Program-made: the position numbers and the translations under genes
Source: Scleromitrula shiraiana
Taxonomy: Eukaryota; Ascomycota; Leotiomycetes; Helotiales; Sclerotiniaceae
Direction of reading: 5' to 3'
Assembly (NCBI GenBank): GCA_028455995.1
Contig: JABELC010000001.1
Span: 4,266,501-4,330,500 of the forward strand
DNA length: 64,000 bases
Notes under the pieces: generated by a model
Seen by the model: the letters and a program-made list of their open reading frames with translations, nothing else
The model's database searches: none
Told to the model about the DNA's origin: nothing
Shown: positions 1 to 11,281 of the stretch, piece after piece
Position numbering within the stretch: the stretch's first letter is position 1
How the letters are laid out: each line of letters begins with the position of its first letter

Positions 1-1
1 A

Positions 2-3000
2 CAGCGCGTTGCAGAATCATCTAGCGACTTTGCAATCCGTTGTAAGATGTATGAATTAGAGATGGCTAGTGTTATGGAGAACGTTATGACTGAGATTGCT
101 GTTATGCCCTTGCAGCATGACCCGCTGTTCCCCCAGATGCTAATAGACTCAAGCGAAAATGGCAGACCTAAGAAGGATTCCAAGAAAGATGTTTGGGACC
201 GTGAGAAGTTAGTATATAGCCTCATGGAGTTTGTCAGTGGACCCACTAGGCCTCTAATTGATCGCCATTCGACCCAAAGCGAGAAGGGACTTTTCAGAGC
301 TCTAGATGCTTTCGATACAACTCATTCCGAAATTATGGAGCAACTCACACCCACACGTCCAAAGGTTGCGAAACCTACTTTCAAACCAGGGAGTGAAGAG
401 GCTGTTAAAAAGGTTCTCGCAGAGGACTCTAAACTCTTTGGAACATCTTTCAGCGAAGATAGTTTAACGTCCAGGACTATGACTCTAATTGCTGGGTCTA
501 AGGGGAAGAATAAGCCACAGCTGCAGAAAACTGAAAACCCAGTACAACCACGAAAAACTACCATTAGTACAATGACTGTAGCGAAGACATCACCAGTCAG
601 GCCACCAAAGCTAAGTCGTCAGATTAGTCTTGGCAAGTATGGATTCGGCATAGCTGCCCCTAAAGCAGCCGCTGCCGAGATACATACTGAGAACGCAAGC
701 GCCGCGAAACCTGTATCTAGTACACCAGAAGCATCCCACTCCAAAAAGAAAAACACCCTCGCAATGGCGAGCCACTTGCTTGGTAACCCAGGTCAGCAAG
801 AACGGCCACTTTCATCACAGAGTGATAGACCAAGGTTGAGATCGAATACAAGCTCTTTCGAAAGTAGGCGTACAACTGATTCAATTGAAATTCAGAAAAG
901 TCCATCCGTCAGACCTATGACGATCAAAAGCGCTTTACAGTCTCTAGATTCTACCAACCAGTTCAAATCTAGATCCGTCCTAGGCTCCTTGTACGAAGGC
1001 GTTAGTGGAAGAACAGATGATAATCCAAACCTACAATTGCTAAGAACCGCCGATAATCAGAAAGTCTACAACTCAAAACTTCTCGCAGAAGCAATTCCAG
1101 AATTGCCAGCGACGTTATCGCCTACGACTGCTCTATCACCATGGCTAAGTGTATTGAATCCATCAAACCCATCGGAGAATGATGCAATGGGCAAGAGCGT
1201 GTACAGAAGATGGCAGCATGTTTTTCCCAAGCCGATTTTAACTAGGACCATGAAATGGAAATCTCTCTGTTCTCCTGCTTCTGTTCCCTTGACTACTGAA
1301 TCTTTTCCTACGAGATATCAACTTGACACTGAGTATCAGCAAAAACCATACAACATTTCACAGAACCCAGATGATGAGCTCAGCGAAGTTCCCAAAACGA
1401 GAGAAGATTTCTTCAAGGAGTTGATTAGCTTGCGGTTATCCCAAGGATTTCAGGTTGTAATTGGCCCCGCAGTTGCAGAGGCGTTTGGACAGAAGTCACT
1501 CAAAATTGCAAATGTATTCGATCGTGATCGCATTGCTGAAGATGGCGCAAGTGTCTTCATGTCAATGGGGAACGTCATTCACCAATTATCTTGTGTAAAT
1601 GGCACGGAGGTGGAGGTTAATATGTTCGTACGAAAGCCGACAGCAATAACAGCCTCTAGCCCAGGATCTCTTGATCCATCCGGGTATTATCCCGCAGTAC
1701 GTACAACTTTGGCTTCAGAATATATATCTCGTAAGATGAGCTTAGGGAGGCCAAGAAAGGAATACAACTGGAACTATGTGGACTCCTTCATTGCTGGGTT
1801 CGAAGATGAAATGACAGAACACCTTCGTTTTTGGCGTACACGGTTTGTTCTAATACCCGTGCAACGTCCTTCACAAACTCAGAGACGTATGGGCGAGGAC
1901 AATGAAGAAGAGATTCGATTAGAAGGTATTAGAAAACTTACTCAATTATGGCAACGGCACCGATATGTACCGCCTTCCGAACGTCGATTTCAGAGCCTTG
2001 CCTCTCGAAAAAGTAAAGATCCCAATCCACTAGATATTGTCTATAAAACGGAAGACCCATCAGTAGTCGTCACGGCAGAACTCGAAACTTTGCCTATTGT
2101 AGAAACAAGTGAGGCTGCAAGTAGACGTGGACAATTGCTCGAGATGGAGCGATTTCGAAAATCAAAGCTCGATATTGCTGCATTGGCAGAGGCAATCCAA
2201 GCCCCGGTCGAGAAGGGTGGTGTCCGCATGCAGAACAGAAGGTGGCATTTTCGCTTGCACTACAATTGCTTTATCGGCTCAGATATGACGACTTGGCTAC
2301 TTGAACACTTTGAAGATATCGACGATCGCGATCAAGCTGTTGAGTTGGGAAATCTTCTGATGACCAATGAACAGCAAAAAGCGAAGGACAATGCCAAGGA
2401 TACGGCAATTTTCGTCCATGTCGAGAAGCGCCATCCTTTTCGTGATGGCCAATACTTTTATCAAGTTACTGGAGAATATGCCAAGCAACGCCCAGATAGT
2501 CGCAGTGGTTGGTTTGGCTCTAGACGCCGTGAAAACTCAGTGCCATCAACCCCAATGTCTGATGGTATCTTGCGAGATTCGCCACGACCGGAAAGATCAA
2601 GGTCCAGCTCTACTCAAGACGATGATTCGAATGAGTCGGGTGCACCAACACCAACCACAAATGGTGGAAAGAGACCAAAGGTTGCCCTTAGTAAGGTCAT
2701 GAAATACGATGTAGATCATAGAAAACGTTCTTATCGCCCTGAACGTATCAATCTGCATTATGATCGACTTCATAATCCCGACAACTGCTACCATATTCGA
2801 ATCGATTGGCTCAATGTCACAGCTAAACTTATCGAAGATGCAATTGATACATGGGCAACAACTGCAGAACGTTATGGTCTCCGACTTGTTGAAGCACCCA
2901 TCAGGGAAGCTTGTTCTATCACTTCTGTACATCCTTTCAGAAGTCCATATCTAATCCAGTTGGCCGTGCAACCTCCAGATCAACAACCTAGAACTTACTT

Positions 3001-3838
3001 CGATGTAAACTCATTTACACCACAAGTCCAAACGACACAATCTAATCGGCATTATTATCAGAGAGCTATAATGAAGAGGTTTAATTTCGTTCTAGATACT
3101 GAAGCTGCGAAGAACTTTCCAAGTAATGTCGACGTGACTTACTCATGGGGGCGACCAGATTTTACATACACTCAATATATTCATAGATCAGGGGTGTTGC
3201 TTGTTCAAGTCACAGACGAAGGGAACTTTCTCCTGTTGGCTAATCGATTATACAACAATCGAGCTGCGGCGGCTAGAGATATAGATAGGTATACAAAAAC
3301 TGACTACTCGGGAGTGCGCTTAGGTCCTAGCCCAATCTCCAATAATTCTGCTATTGCTGCCAGCACACACAGTCCATTCGCCTCGCCGGTTCTTCGAGCC
3401 GCTCACATTGGTTCACCTGCTCTAAAGCCCACTGCGGATGTATTAGCAACTGGAGTTAGCTGCACTCGAATTTCTAATAGCACTTCGCCCGAGTCAATTA
3501 AAGTAGAACTTGAAGCATTTTGCAATGATTCGTTACAACTAGAGCTGTTTTATAAAGAGGTTTATGATAAAGCTACACCACCAAATGCTACACCTCCAGC
3601 GCTCAGAAGTCCATTCCCATCGATGTTACAAGATTCGAATATCCCAGCTTTGAATATGCCGCCGGGGATCTTGGCAAGAGATTCGAGTCCAACACCTATG
3701 AGATTATCGAATCTCCCAGGTATAGGAAGCTCAATGCCACAATTGGGGAGGAGGGCTAGCGTACAGATGAATGTTAATAGTGGAGATGGGTCGAGACAAG
3801 AGAGCCCAAGGGGAAGTATCGCAGAGGGTGATAGATAA
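2..3838 (+). CDS. iml1: Iml1, SEACIT/GATOR1 subunit (5' truncated by window)
   Basis: Vacuolar-membrane GTPase-activating subunit of the SEACIT (GATOR1) complex, orthologue of yeast Iml1 and animal DEPDC5; the complex turns off Gtr/Rag GTPases and so restrains TORC1 when amino acids are scarce. The frame is open from base 2 with no stop before the first ATG at 47, and the first residues (RCKMYELEMASVMEN) match the interior of the family, so the N-terminal part of the gene lies outside the window. The visible 1278 residues hold a Ser/Pro-rich disordered stretch (about 120-330), conserved middle blocks, a DEP domain at about 740-826 (RWHFRLHYNCFIGSDMTTWL) and the conserved C-terminal domain at about 900-1085, followed by a variable Ser/Pro-rich tail. 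No intron is needed in this part. Family assignment is firm; domain limits are approximate. Confidence 0.9.
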   Translation, partial: QRVAESSSDFAIRCKMYELEMASVMENVMTEIAVMPLQHDPLFPQMLIDSSENGRPKKDSKKDVWDREKLVYSLMEFVSGPTRPLIDRHSTQSEKGLFRALDAFDTTHSEIMEQLTPTRPKVAKPTFKPGSEEAVKKVLAEDSKLFGTSFSEDSLTSRTMTLIAGSKGKNKPQLQKTENPVQPRKTTISTMTVAKTSPVRPPKLSRQISLGKYGFGIAAPKAAAAEIHTENASAAKPVSSTPEASHSKKKNTLAMASHLLGNPGQQERPLSSQSDRPRLRSNTSSFESRRTTDSIEIQKSPSVRPMTIKSALQSLDSTNQFKSRSVLGSLYEGVSGRTDDNPNLQLLRTADNQKVYNSKLLAEAIPELPATLSPTTALSPWLSVLNPSNPSENDAMGKSVYRRWQHVFPKPILTRTMKWKSLCSPASVPLTTESFPTRYQLDTEYQQKPYNISQNPDDELSEVPKTREDFFKELISLRLSQGFQVVIGPAVAEAFGQKSLKIANVFDRDRIAEDGASVFMSMGNVIHQLSCVNGTEVEVNMFVRKPTAITASSPGSLDPSGYYPAVRTTLASEYISRKMSLGRPRKEYNWNYVDSFIAGFEDEMTEHLRFWRTRFVLIPVQRPSQTQRRMGEDNEEEIRLEGIRKLTQLWQRHRYVPPSERRFQSLASRKSKDPNPLDIVYKTEDPSVVVTAELETLPIVETSEAASRRGQLLEMERFRKSKLDIAALAEAIQAPVEKGGVRMQNRRWHFRLHYNCFIGSDMTTWLLEHFEDIDDRDQAVELGNLLMTNEQQKAKDNAKDTAIFVHVEKRHPFRDGQYFYQVTGEYAKQRPDSRSGWFGSRRRENSVPSTPMSDGILRDSPRPERSRSSSTQDDDSNESGAPTPTTNGGKRPKVALSKVMKYDVDHRKRSYRPERINLHYDRLHNPDNCYHIRIDWLNVTAKLIEDAIDTWATTAERYGLRLVEAPIREACSITSVHPFRSPYLIQLAVQPPDQQPRTYFDVNSFTPQVQTTQSNRHYYQRAIMKRFNFVLDTEAAKNFPSNVDVTYSWGRPDFTYTQYIHRSGVLLVQVTDEGNFLLLANRLYNNRAAAARDIDRYTKTDYSGVRLGPSPISNNSAIAASTHSPFASPVLRAAHIGSPALKPTADVLATGVSCTRISNSTSPESIKVELEAFCNDSLQLELFYKEVYDKATPPNATPPALRSPFPSMLQDSNIPALNMPPGILARDSSPTPMRLSNLPGIGSSMPQLGRRASVQMNVNSGDGSRQESPRGSIAEGDR

Positions 3839-4824
3839 TTAAGTATCTAACACTTCAGACTGGACTCCGAGGTTAATGGAGGAACTAAATGGCGTTTACT
3901 CACTTCATGATTAAAGGCATGCAGGGAAGACGGAGTCCGGGTTATACCAGATGTGCCAATGTTACAGGATTTATATAAATTTTCTTCTAATAATACATAT
4001 GTGGAATCTTAGTCATATATACTTATGGCTAGTTTTCACGGTAGAGTCATGGGTATACTCGCGCAAAATGGGTGTCTTTTATTGGAATGAGCAAGGCTCG
4101 TTATGTAAGAATTCATGAAAGTGCGAGAATCTAATTCTTCTCCTTCTCATTTTCAGCTCTACGGAGACCTCAACGCGCAGATACTTAGGAACCTCGTCAA
4201 TCTCTTACATTACCTGGCAGTTGTTCACGCTTTTAAGCAACTCGTTGCAGAAAAGCTTTTACTATGATTTAAAACAATGCCACTGAAAATGCTAAGAGAA
4301 TAAAGTTATCACGTGATATGTACAATTATGGCTCTTGGCCCCCTTCCTAAACGCTGGGCGGGCGGATGGATGAGAGAAGGTCCAATAGTGAATTGCAATT
4401 GTATGAAGTGAATTGATTCAAACGAGGTTGTTATGGCGGAACACTATCTCCCCTCTGCGGGGGGTCGTATTTAATTTACCAATTGTGCTGCATGCATATC
4501 ATCATTAGTACCACCTTATGTACTCGTGAGAATCAAACTGTTTGATTTAATCACCTGCCTTTAATAGCTCCATGCAGAAGATGTATTTTTGTTATTATTG
4601 GTACTTGATGGGTGTATCTCAAATTCTCTAGCCATTTTATGATATCTCTATACGTTATCTAAGGTTTTGTGCACATGCCTTTTCGGACATAGTTCTATCT
4701 AAAGGTTGCACTACACGTGTGTGGGAAACTTTATGTGCCACTATACCTTCAATCGCATATATCTTCTTTGACTTCTTCATGGTCCATCTCTTTATGAAAA
4801 TTCATCTCACTAGACATATCCATT
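3839..4824. other. intergenic, iml1 3' end to OPT promoter
   Basis: Almost 1 kb with no supported gene. It should hold the iml1 3' UTR and the promoter of the transporter. A perfect TCACGTGA palindrome lies at 4309-4316, the core of bHLH (Cbf1/Pho4-type) sites; whether it is used is unknown. Confidence 0.5.
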
Positions 4825-7591
4825 ATGGCTGAAATTTTGAAGAGGCTACGGTCTCGAAATACTACTACAATTACAGAAAATTCCTCATCCCCTCATGATT
4901 CTATGAGCATCTCCCAGAACTTGTCTCAGACAACCCAGGCGGCCGAAAAGGATGATATCGCTGTATCAACTGCTAGAGATGTTGCCGAGGTTGAGGCAAA
5001 TCGCAAGTTGACAGCGTTTGAGAAATCCCATCGATGGGATCCAAACTTGGCCCAAGATCAGCTTGAGGAAATTGATGATGCTATTCATCATCGAGATGCT
5101 GTTGCAGAAGGGAGAATATATGGGGAGGTTTTTGAAAATTCTCCATATCCTGAAGTAGGTGGAGATAAATTAATTAATTCCTTACGAGGAACTTTTGGGG
5201 CAGGTATTGAAATCAAATATAGGTCCGCGCAGCAGTGAGAAATTATGACGAAGAACTCCCTTGCAACACAATTCGTGCTTGGGTACTTGGACTTTTACTC
5301 ACCACTATCGCCTCGGGTCTAAATGCCCTTTTCATCCTCCGAGCTCCCTCCTTAACCATAAGTTCCATAGTCATTCAGATGGTCGCTTACCCATTAGGAG
5401 TAGGTTGGGGCATGGTATTTCCCGACCGAACACACACCACATTTGGCAAGCAATGGAATCTCAATCCGGGAAAATTCAATCTCAAAGAGCACGGTCTAAT
5501 TGTCATCATGGCTAACGCGGCATTTGGTCAAGGCGCAGGTTATTTCACTGATACCATAGTTGCCCAGCGCGGTTTCTACAAACAGGATTTTGGCTGGGGT
5601 TTCAATATCCTGTTGGCGATTACAACGCAGTGTGTAGGATTTGGAATTGCGGGTATGATGCGCAAGTTTCTCGTGGAACCGGCGTCTATGATTTGGCCTC
5701 AGACTTTGGTTAATACTTCTTTTATTTATGCACTTCATGATCATAGTAAGACGGAACCAACAAAATCTAATGGATGGTCAATTGCTCGGTATCGGTATTT
5801 CTTCTATGTCTTTATGGGTTCGTTTGTTTGGTACTGGTTTCCGGGGTATATTGCTCAGTTTCTGAGCGTTTTTGCTTTTGTTACTTGGATTCGTCCGAAT
5901 AATGTGGTGGTAAATCAGCTTTTTGGGGGGTGGACGGGTATCTCAATTATCCCGATTACTTTCGATTGGACTCAGATTTCTGGTATGTTGATATTGATTC
6001 TCTTCGATTTTGGGATTGGATGCAACGAGTTTAAAAGTGAGGGAAATCAAATACTAATATATAATAGGTTATGGTCTCAACTCACCATTGATCCCTCCTT
6101 GGTTTGCTATTGCAAATACAGCCATTGGAACAGTATTCTGGTTCATGATTGTTACAGCCGGTGTTCATTTTAGTGGTCATTGGTATGGAAAATGGCTCCC
6201 GATCTCCGACTCAAACAGTTATGATAATACTGCTAAGCATTACAATGTTTCCAAAATCCTTACTCCCGAGTTTACGCTAGATGTTGAGAAATACAAGGTA
6301 CTTGTTTCTTTATTTGAGAGAAGGGATGCACAACTAATCGCAAGATAATAGGAATATTCCCCACTATTCCTTTCTACAACTTTTGGCCTCACATATGGTC
6401 TCTCATTCGCCGCCATATCCGCTGTGTTGATTCATACTCTCCTCTTCCATGGCCAACAAATTTATATTCTAGCCCGAGCCATACGCGGCACCCTGGACGA
6501 CAACCACACAAAAATGATGCGCAAATACCGAGCAGTCCCCTCCTGGTGGTACATGGTCTTCTTGTTATCCATGATTGCCCTCTCATTTGCGACCGTCTGC
6601 GCGTATCCAACTCATCTAACCTGGTGGGCCCTAATAATCGGACTTTTAATCTCCTTCGTCTGGACTATTCCTATAGGAATAATATATGCAACAACCAACA
6701 TCCATCTCGGCCTAAACGTCTTCACCGAATACATAATCGGCTACATGCAACCAGGTCGTCCACTCGCAATGATGCTCTTCAAAACCTACGGTTACATAAC
6801 CATGAATCAAGCTCACGCCTTCCTTAGCGATTTAAAAATAGCCCATTATCTGAAGATTCCACCTCGTCCCGTCTTCGCTGCGCAAATTATCGCGACCCTC
6901 TGGTCCTGCGTCGTACAGCTTGCGGTTCTAGAATGGGGTTTGACTAACATTGATGGTGTTTGTACATCTTCTCAAAAGAACAATTTTACTTGCCCAAACG
7001 GCCGTGTCTTCTTTAATGCATCCGTCATATTCGGCCTGATTGGTCCTCAGCGCATTTTTGGCACAGGTGCCATATATGGTGCTCTTCAATATTTCTGGCT
7101 AGCAGGCGCTGTGCTTCCAATCCTAATATACATCTTTGCCCGAGTGTTTCCTAAAAGCCCTGTACGATACCTGAGCGCACCTTTATTTTTTGGTGGCATG
7201 GGTGAGCTTCCTCCTGCTACTCCGTTAAGTTATCTCAGTTGGTGTTTCTATGGATTTTTGTTCCAGAAGTACATTAGGAATCGGTGGAGAGGATGGTGGA
7301 TGAGATTCAATTATATTACTAGTGCGGGCTTGGATGTAGGTCTGGCAATTTGTACGATTGTTATTATTGCCGCGATGAACTTGACGGGAACCGGTTTTCC
7401 AGATGTAAGTTTGTTCATTTCTGAGGTTTGAGGGAGAACTTTGAATCATATAATTAATACTAATGATAAATTACATTTAGTGGTGGGGAAATTCTGCGCC
7501 AGCTGGAACAATGGATTATTTGGACACGGCGGTGCAGGTAAAGTTGGCTCCTGGAGAAACGTTTGGTCCTCCAAAAGGTACTTGGGGATAG
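4825..7591 (+). CDS. OPT-family oligopeptide transporter, five exons
   Basis: Proton-coupled plasma-membrane transporter of the OPT superfamily (peptide branch, related to yeast Opt1/Opt2), for import of small peptides such as glutathione or tetra/pentapeptides; the substrate cannot be read from sequence. Model exons: 4825-5154, 5223-5982, 6068-6297, 6352-7404, 7481-7591, giving 827 residues, normal for the family. Joining 5154 to 5223 restores the signature SPYPE-VRAAVRNYDEE. Both OPT motifs are visible: NPGKFNLKEH and KIPPR. An acidic cytosolic N-terminus of about 115 residues precedes many hydrophobic segments. Each exon has GT-AG borders and the last intron has a CTAAT branch site. The C-terminus ends in GPPKGTWG, with no extension. 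Faces trs85 tail to tail. Could be annotated as glutathione transporter in databases; that is weaker than the family call. Confidence 0.9.
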
Positions 7592-8347
7592 GCCAAACCC
7601 ATTTCTGTTAGCTTGGGCTGTTCTCATACATCATGGAATTTCTATGATTGCACATATCACATCACATCATATCACAAAGGAAATTGAAGATAAATGAATC
7701 ATGATAGTTAATATTATTCCATTTCGCACATCTCTTCCCTCAAGTCAAGTCACCTAGTTTACTTCGCTTAAAATAAGCGCAAGCAGTTTATTTCCAAACC
7801 CACTATATTGTTTCCTCGGCCGTTCCATTTGATCCATCTCTGCAAATGCCCCCTTCCTAATCCATCTCCCTGCTTACACTTTTCCACCACTCTAGCTATA
7901 CCCACTGCCTAGGCATTCTCTCTGCAAGGTTGCAGCCCTTACCTGAACTGCGTCGGTAATAAGATGTCATTCGTTATGTCATCGCCCGCTTGCTTAGTTC
8001 TCTTTCAAAACCACATGTGAAATTCTTGACACACTTCAAACAGTGAGATTAACTTGTGTTGGTCTCTTGGAGAAAATCTTAAATGACTGAATTCATCTCA
8101 CATCATATTCATACAGATCATCTTTTTTCTCCCTCATGCACCCACGTAAATCAAATCAGAAACTCGAATCAGATCTAGGAACTCCCCAAACTCCATTTCC
8201 ACTGCACAAGATTCCCCTTCCAATACCGAATAATTATAACCGACCGCTACAATCGTCTCAAATAATAAATAAAATGGTATATGCAGACATCCCGCTCGCT
8301 CAACTTTGCTCACATCAAGTTATATAATGCCATTTTAGCACAATCCT
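7592..8347. other. convergent intergenic region (OPT / trs85)
   Basis: Both flanking genes end here, so the stretch should be two 3' UTRs. It contains a short run of CATAT/CACAT repeats near 7650-7675. No further gene or RNA is seen. Confidence 0.4.
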
Positions 8348-10711
8348 TTACTCCTGCTCAAAATCGTTTGCCGTAGATGCTATTTCCTTTTCCTTCTCCT
8401 CTGCTTCCACCAACGTCCCGTGCAAAGGTCCCGATTCTAAAGTAGCGAGTGGAGATGCTACTCCACCCAATAAACTCCTACGGCGTGGTCTCGAATTGAA
8501 TGCCTCACTCTCCTCGCCTATTGTCGTCTCAATATCATCATCTGGCATTATAGTTGCTTGTGATTCTGTGATTGGATACAACGTATTTTCAATCTCTGTA
8601 TGCAATCCTTTGAAAAATTCATTCGCTGCTGAAAAATGGAATAAGCTATCTTTGTGTGTCAATGTTGCGTACTTTGAGCTTGCATCATCAAGACTTTTCT
8701 TCGATTGATGTGGCTTTTCGAGACCGAGCCATCCATCTGCTGCCATTATACTCCACATGGCTGATTTACGGGTCCTATTGCCCCATAAACCTACCCCATG
8801 GCCCTTTTTAGTTCCATAGCAAACAGCTACTCGTTCTTTGAATAGAGCGTCACCGACAGATCCCATAATTCGATGTTCTAGAAGCCTTGAACCCCATCTT
8901 GCAGCATCATCTGTAGCTGATCCACCCCTAACTCGAAGCAATTCCATTCCCAAAGCGAGACACCGTAGAGCTCCATAAGGAGCGCTACATCTTGTCATGT
9001 AAGAGTACGAAGAAGTTTCAAGCATCATGTCAATCGTTTCAGTTCGTGTTTTCGCACTTATAGAATGCGACATCATTAAAGTACTAACGGCAGCCATTTC
9101 ATTAGCTGCTGCATGATATTTCCACGCTTTATCATTATTGAAATCTGATCGAAGTAAATCGTAAATTTGTTGAGCCAATTTCCAATCTCGGAGCATGAAT
9201 GAGTAGTCTGCCAGTTTTCTCATTATAGCCTCGGGGGAGTCTGGTCGATAAAAGCCTTGTAAGGCATCATAATTGCTGCCAGATCCGACGGAATTTGCGG
9301 AAGTGCTGCGTGAGCTACTTCCAAATGCTGACCATTTCAACGTCTTTGATAAACTCATAAACCGTCCACTAATTCCTCTACGCCGGGATGCGACCTGGTC
9401 GTTCCAAGTAGACACACATCTTTCCATAGAAGGTACTACAGATTGTGTGACCATCTCTCTAATGAATGTCTTAATTGCAGTAGTATCAGATTCGTATATG
9501 CATGGAAAAGAATCTTCCGGGTCTTCCTGAGACTCACGAGCCTGAATTTCAGCCAATTCTTCTGAAGCCGCTATCCATTCGCACCGGGGAAGTTGAACAC
9601 TATCATCATCGGTAGCTACACATTGACTGCTGCGAAGTCTAAGAAGATGACAGTGTAGACCAAAATGCCGCTTCATTTGTTCAAATAATCCTATAGATTT
9701 AGTGATATCATCTCTTTCTTCATCATGGACCAAGACATAATAACGAAGATAATCGTCATTGACCCATAGTGGCAAGCGCTTCTCTCCACGACTAGATTCT
9801 TCGTAAAGTTTTCTAAGTGCCTCAATCGGGTTCTTATTCCGTGAGCTGATAGCAATTACGCATGCTACAGGATGCGAAAAGGTCTCGTGTGGAGCTAATG
9901 GTAACCCGGATAATAGTCTTCGAAGGTAAAGTGTGTAAAATGGAGAGGGCGACCCCGAAGTCTTTGATTTATCTTTGAAATTCAAGAAATCTTCTGCATC
10001 CACGGTAGGATACTCCTCAGCAAAAGCTAAATGTCTATCCACCAAACGTTCGACATGGCCAATATCTCCCCCAGTCCTTAATCGTTGAGCTGAATGCGGT
10101 ATATTCTTGGTACCATTCGGTGATAATACGCTTCCTTCTCCACTTCTTCTTGATCCAGGTATTCCTTCTGGTATCTCAAGCCCATCGCCCAATTGTACGA
10201 AGCGCACTCCGAAGTCATCATATGTTCTCCCAGCACCTATGCTATCTCGCACATTGACCTTTCCTTGAATTCTTTCCCCAAATGGCCGAATCAATTCCCA
10301 TAATCCTCCTTTAAATCCTTTATCTTGTGCAAGCTCGTGAGTATCTGCTGAGGTATGAACCGCTATATGTGGAACAAACCCTTGCCATATCAGATTCCGT
10401 GGATCGTCTTTTCGATCCGAAGGAAATAGGTAGCTCTCAGAGGGAGTGCCCCCACCAAAGACAGAACCTGCGATCCGCGAAGGTGTCAATGTGCCACCAG
10501 TTGGAGAGACTGGCCTAGAGCCTGAGGGTGTGGATGTGGATGCGAAAAGAGAAGAGACGGAAGCATTAGAAGCTCTATATGGGAGTGAAGACACAGAAGA
10601 TGCCATTGGTTGAGAGTCCGCTGAAATTCTCGTTTTTGGTCGCCTCAGCGGCGAAGGACTTGTCACTGGTTCGGGGGGGTTGAAAGGAGATGCATGATTA
10701 GAAGGTGTCAT
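8348..10711 (-). CDS. trs85: Trs85, TRAPPIII subunit
   Basis: Subunit that defines the TRAPPIII complex (animal TRAPPC8), the exchange factor for the Rab Ypt1 at the pre-autophagosomal structure and Golgi; needed for Cvt transport and autophagy. A single open frame of 787 residues. A Ser/Pro-rich N-terminus of about 100 residues is followed by the family blocks NLIWQGFVPHIAVHTS, LIRPFGERIQGKVNVRDS and YDDFGVRFVQL, and a helical repeat C-terminal half (KLADYSFMLRDWKLAQQIYDLL). The length is at the short end for filamentous fungi. The start is the first ATG of the frame. Head to head with the CCA-adding enzyme gene across 570 bp. Confidence 0.88.
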   Translation of the reverse strand: MTPSNHASPFNPPEPVTSPSPLRRPKTRISADSQPMASSVSSLPYRASNASVSSLFASTSTPSGSRPVSPTGGTLTPSRIAGSVFGGGTPSESYLFPSDRKDDPRNLIWQGFVPHIAVHTSADTHELAQDKGFKGGLWELIRPFGERIQGKVNVRDSIGAGRTYDDFGVRFVQLGDGLEIPEGIPGSRRSGEGSVLSPNGTKNIPHSAQRLRTGGDIGHVERLVDRHLAFAEEYPTVDAEDFLNFKDKSKTSGSPSPFYTLYLRRLLSGLPLAPHETFSHPVACVIAISSRNKNPIEALRKLYEESSRGEKRLPLWVNDDYLRYYVLVHDEERDDITKSIGLFEQMKRHFGLHCHLLRLRSSQCVATDDDSVQLPRCEWIAASEELAEIQARESQEDPEDSFPCIYESDTTAIKTFIREMVTQSVVPSMERCVSTWNDQVASRRRGISGRFMSLSKTLKWSAFGSSSRSTSANSVGSGSNYDALQGFYRPDSPEAIMRKLADYSFMLRDWKLAQQIYDLLRSDFNNDKAWKYHAAANEMAAVSTLMMSHSISAKTRTETIDMMLETSSYSYMTRCSAPYGALRCLALGMELLRVRGGSATDDAARWGSRLLEHRIMGSVGDALFKERVAVCYGTKKGHGVGLWGNRTRKSAMWSIMAADGWLGLEKPHQSKKSLDDASSKYATLTHKDSLFHFSAANEFFKGLHTEIENTLYPITESQATIMPDDDIETTIGEESEAFNSRPRRRSLLGGVASPLATLESGPLHGTLVEAEEKEKEIASTANDFEQE

Positions 10712-11281
10712 GAAGATCGTGAGGTCTGCGATGAATAGGATTGGTATTTATTTGTAGCTCGTCTCCCCACAATGCGCAAAGTTATGCGCCCAAAGAACCT
10801 AGTCTAAGCAAGATTCCGGGAGAATATGAGTGAGAGTTGAGTCTAGAGTTCAACCAAATATTGCCCTGCGTGGTATTCGTGCTTCAAAACGATCGTAGGC
10901 AATTGTTACGTAAATGTTGATGTCCGACATGTGTTTCAAGCATAAGAAGAAAGTAAATGTGGAGAAGACTTTGAATTAAACCCTGATCTTCCAACTTTAT
11001 CTTGTATTCATAAATTCGTATTTAAATGTGCTGTCTTTATCATGAAGATATAACATAACTGTCTAGACTTAAATCGCTTTCGCGCTAAAAATAATCCGGT
11101 CCGCGAATCGAATGCGTATCAGCACGTGATCGCACAATTAATATATAAACGTCTTTGGTGAGGCAAGTCGAGGAAGTTTTCGTTGTCTCTTTTTTTCGGG
11201 ATATATTGGATAAATGGTTCTTATAAAAATTCATAATAATTTTCTATCTATATTTCATTCGCTTGTATCATGTTATGATCT
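10712..11281. promoter_or_regulatory. divergent promoter region, trs85 / CCA-adding enzyme
   Basis: Both genes point away from this 570-bp gap, so their promoters and 5' UTRs must lie in it. A CACGTG E-box sits at 11123-11128, and pyrimidine-rich tracts (for example CTCTTTTTTTC near 11190) lie just upstream of the CCA1 start. No TATA box can be assigned with confidence. Confidence 0.5.

Noticed and set aside
5204..5235. A 32-bp intron in the transporter gene with GTATTG donor
   Set aside because: Too short for fungal splicing, and the 5155-5222 intron restores the conserved SPYPEVRAAVRNYDEE.
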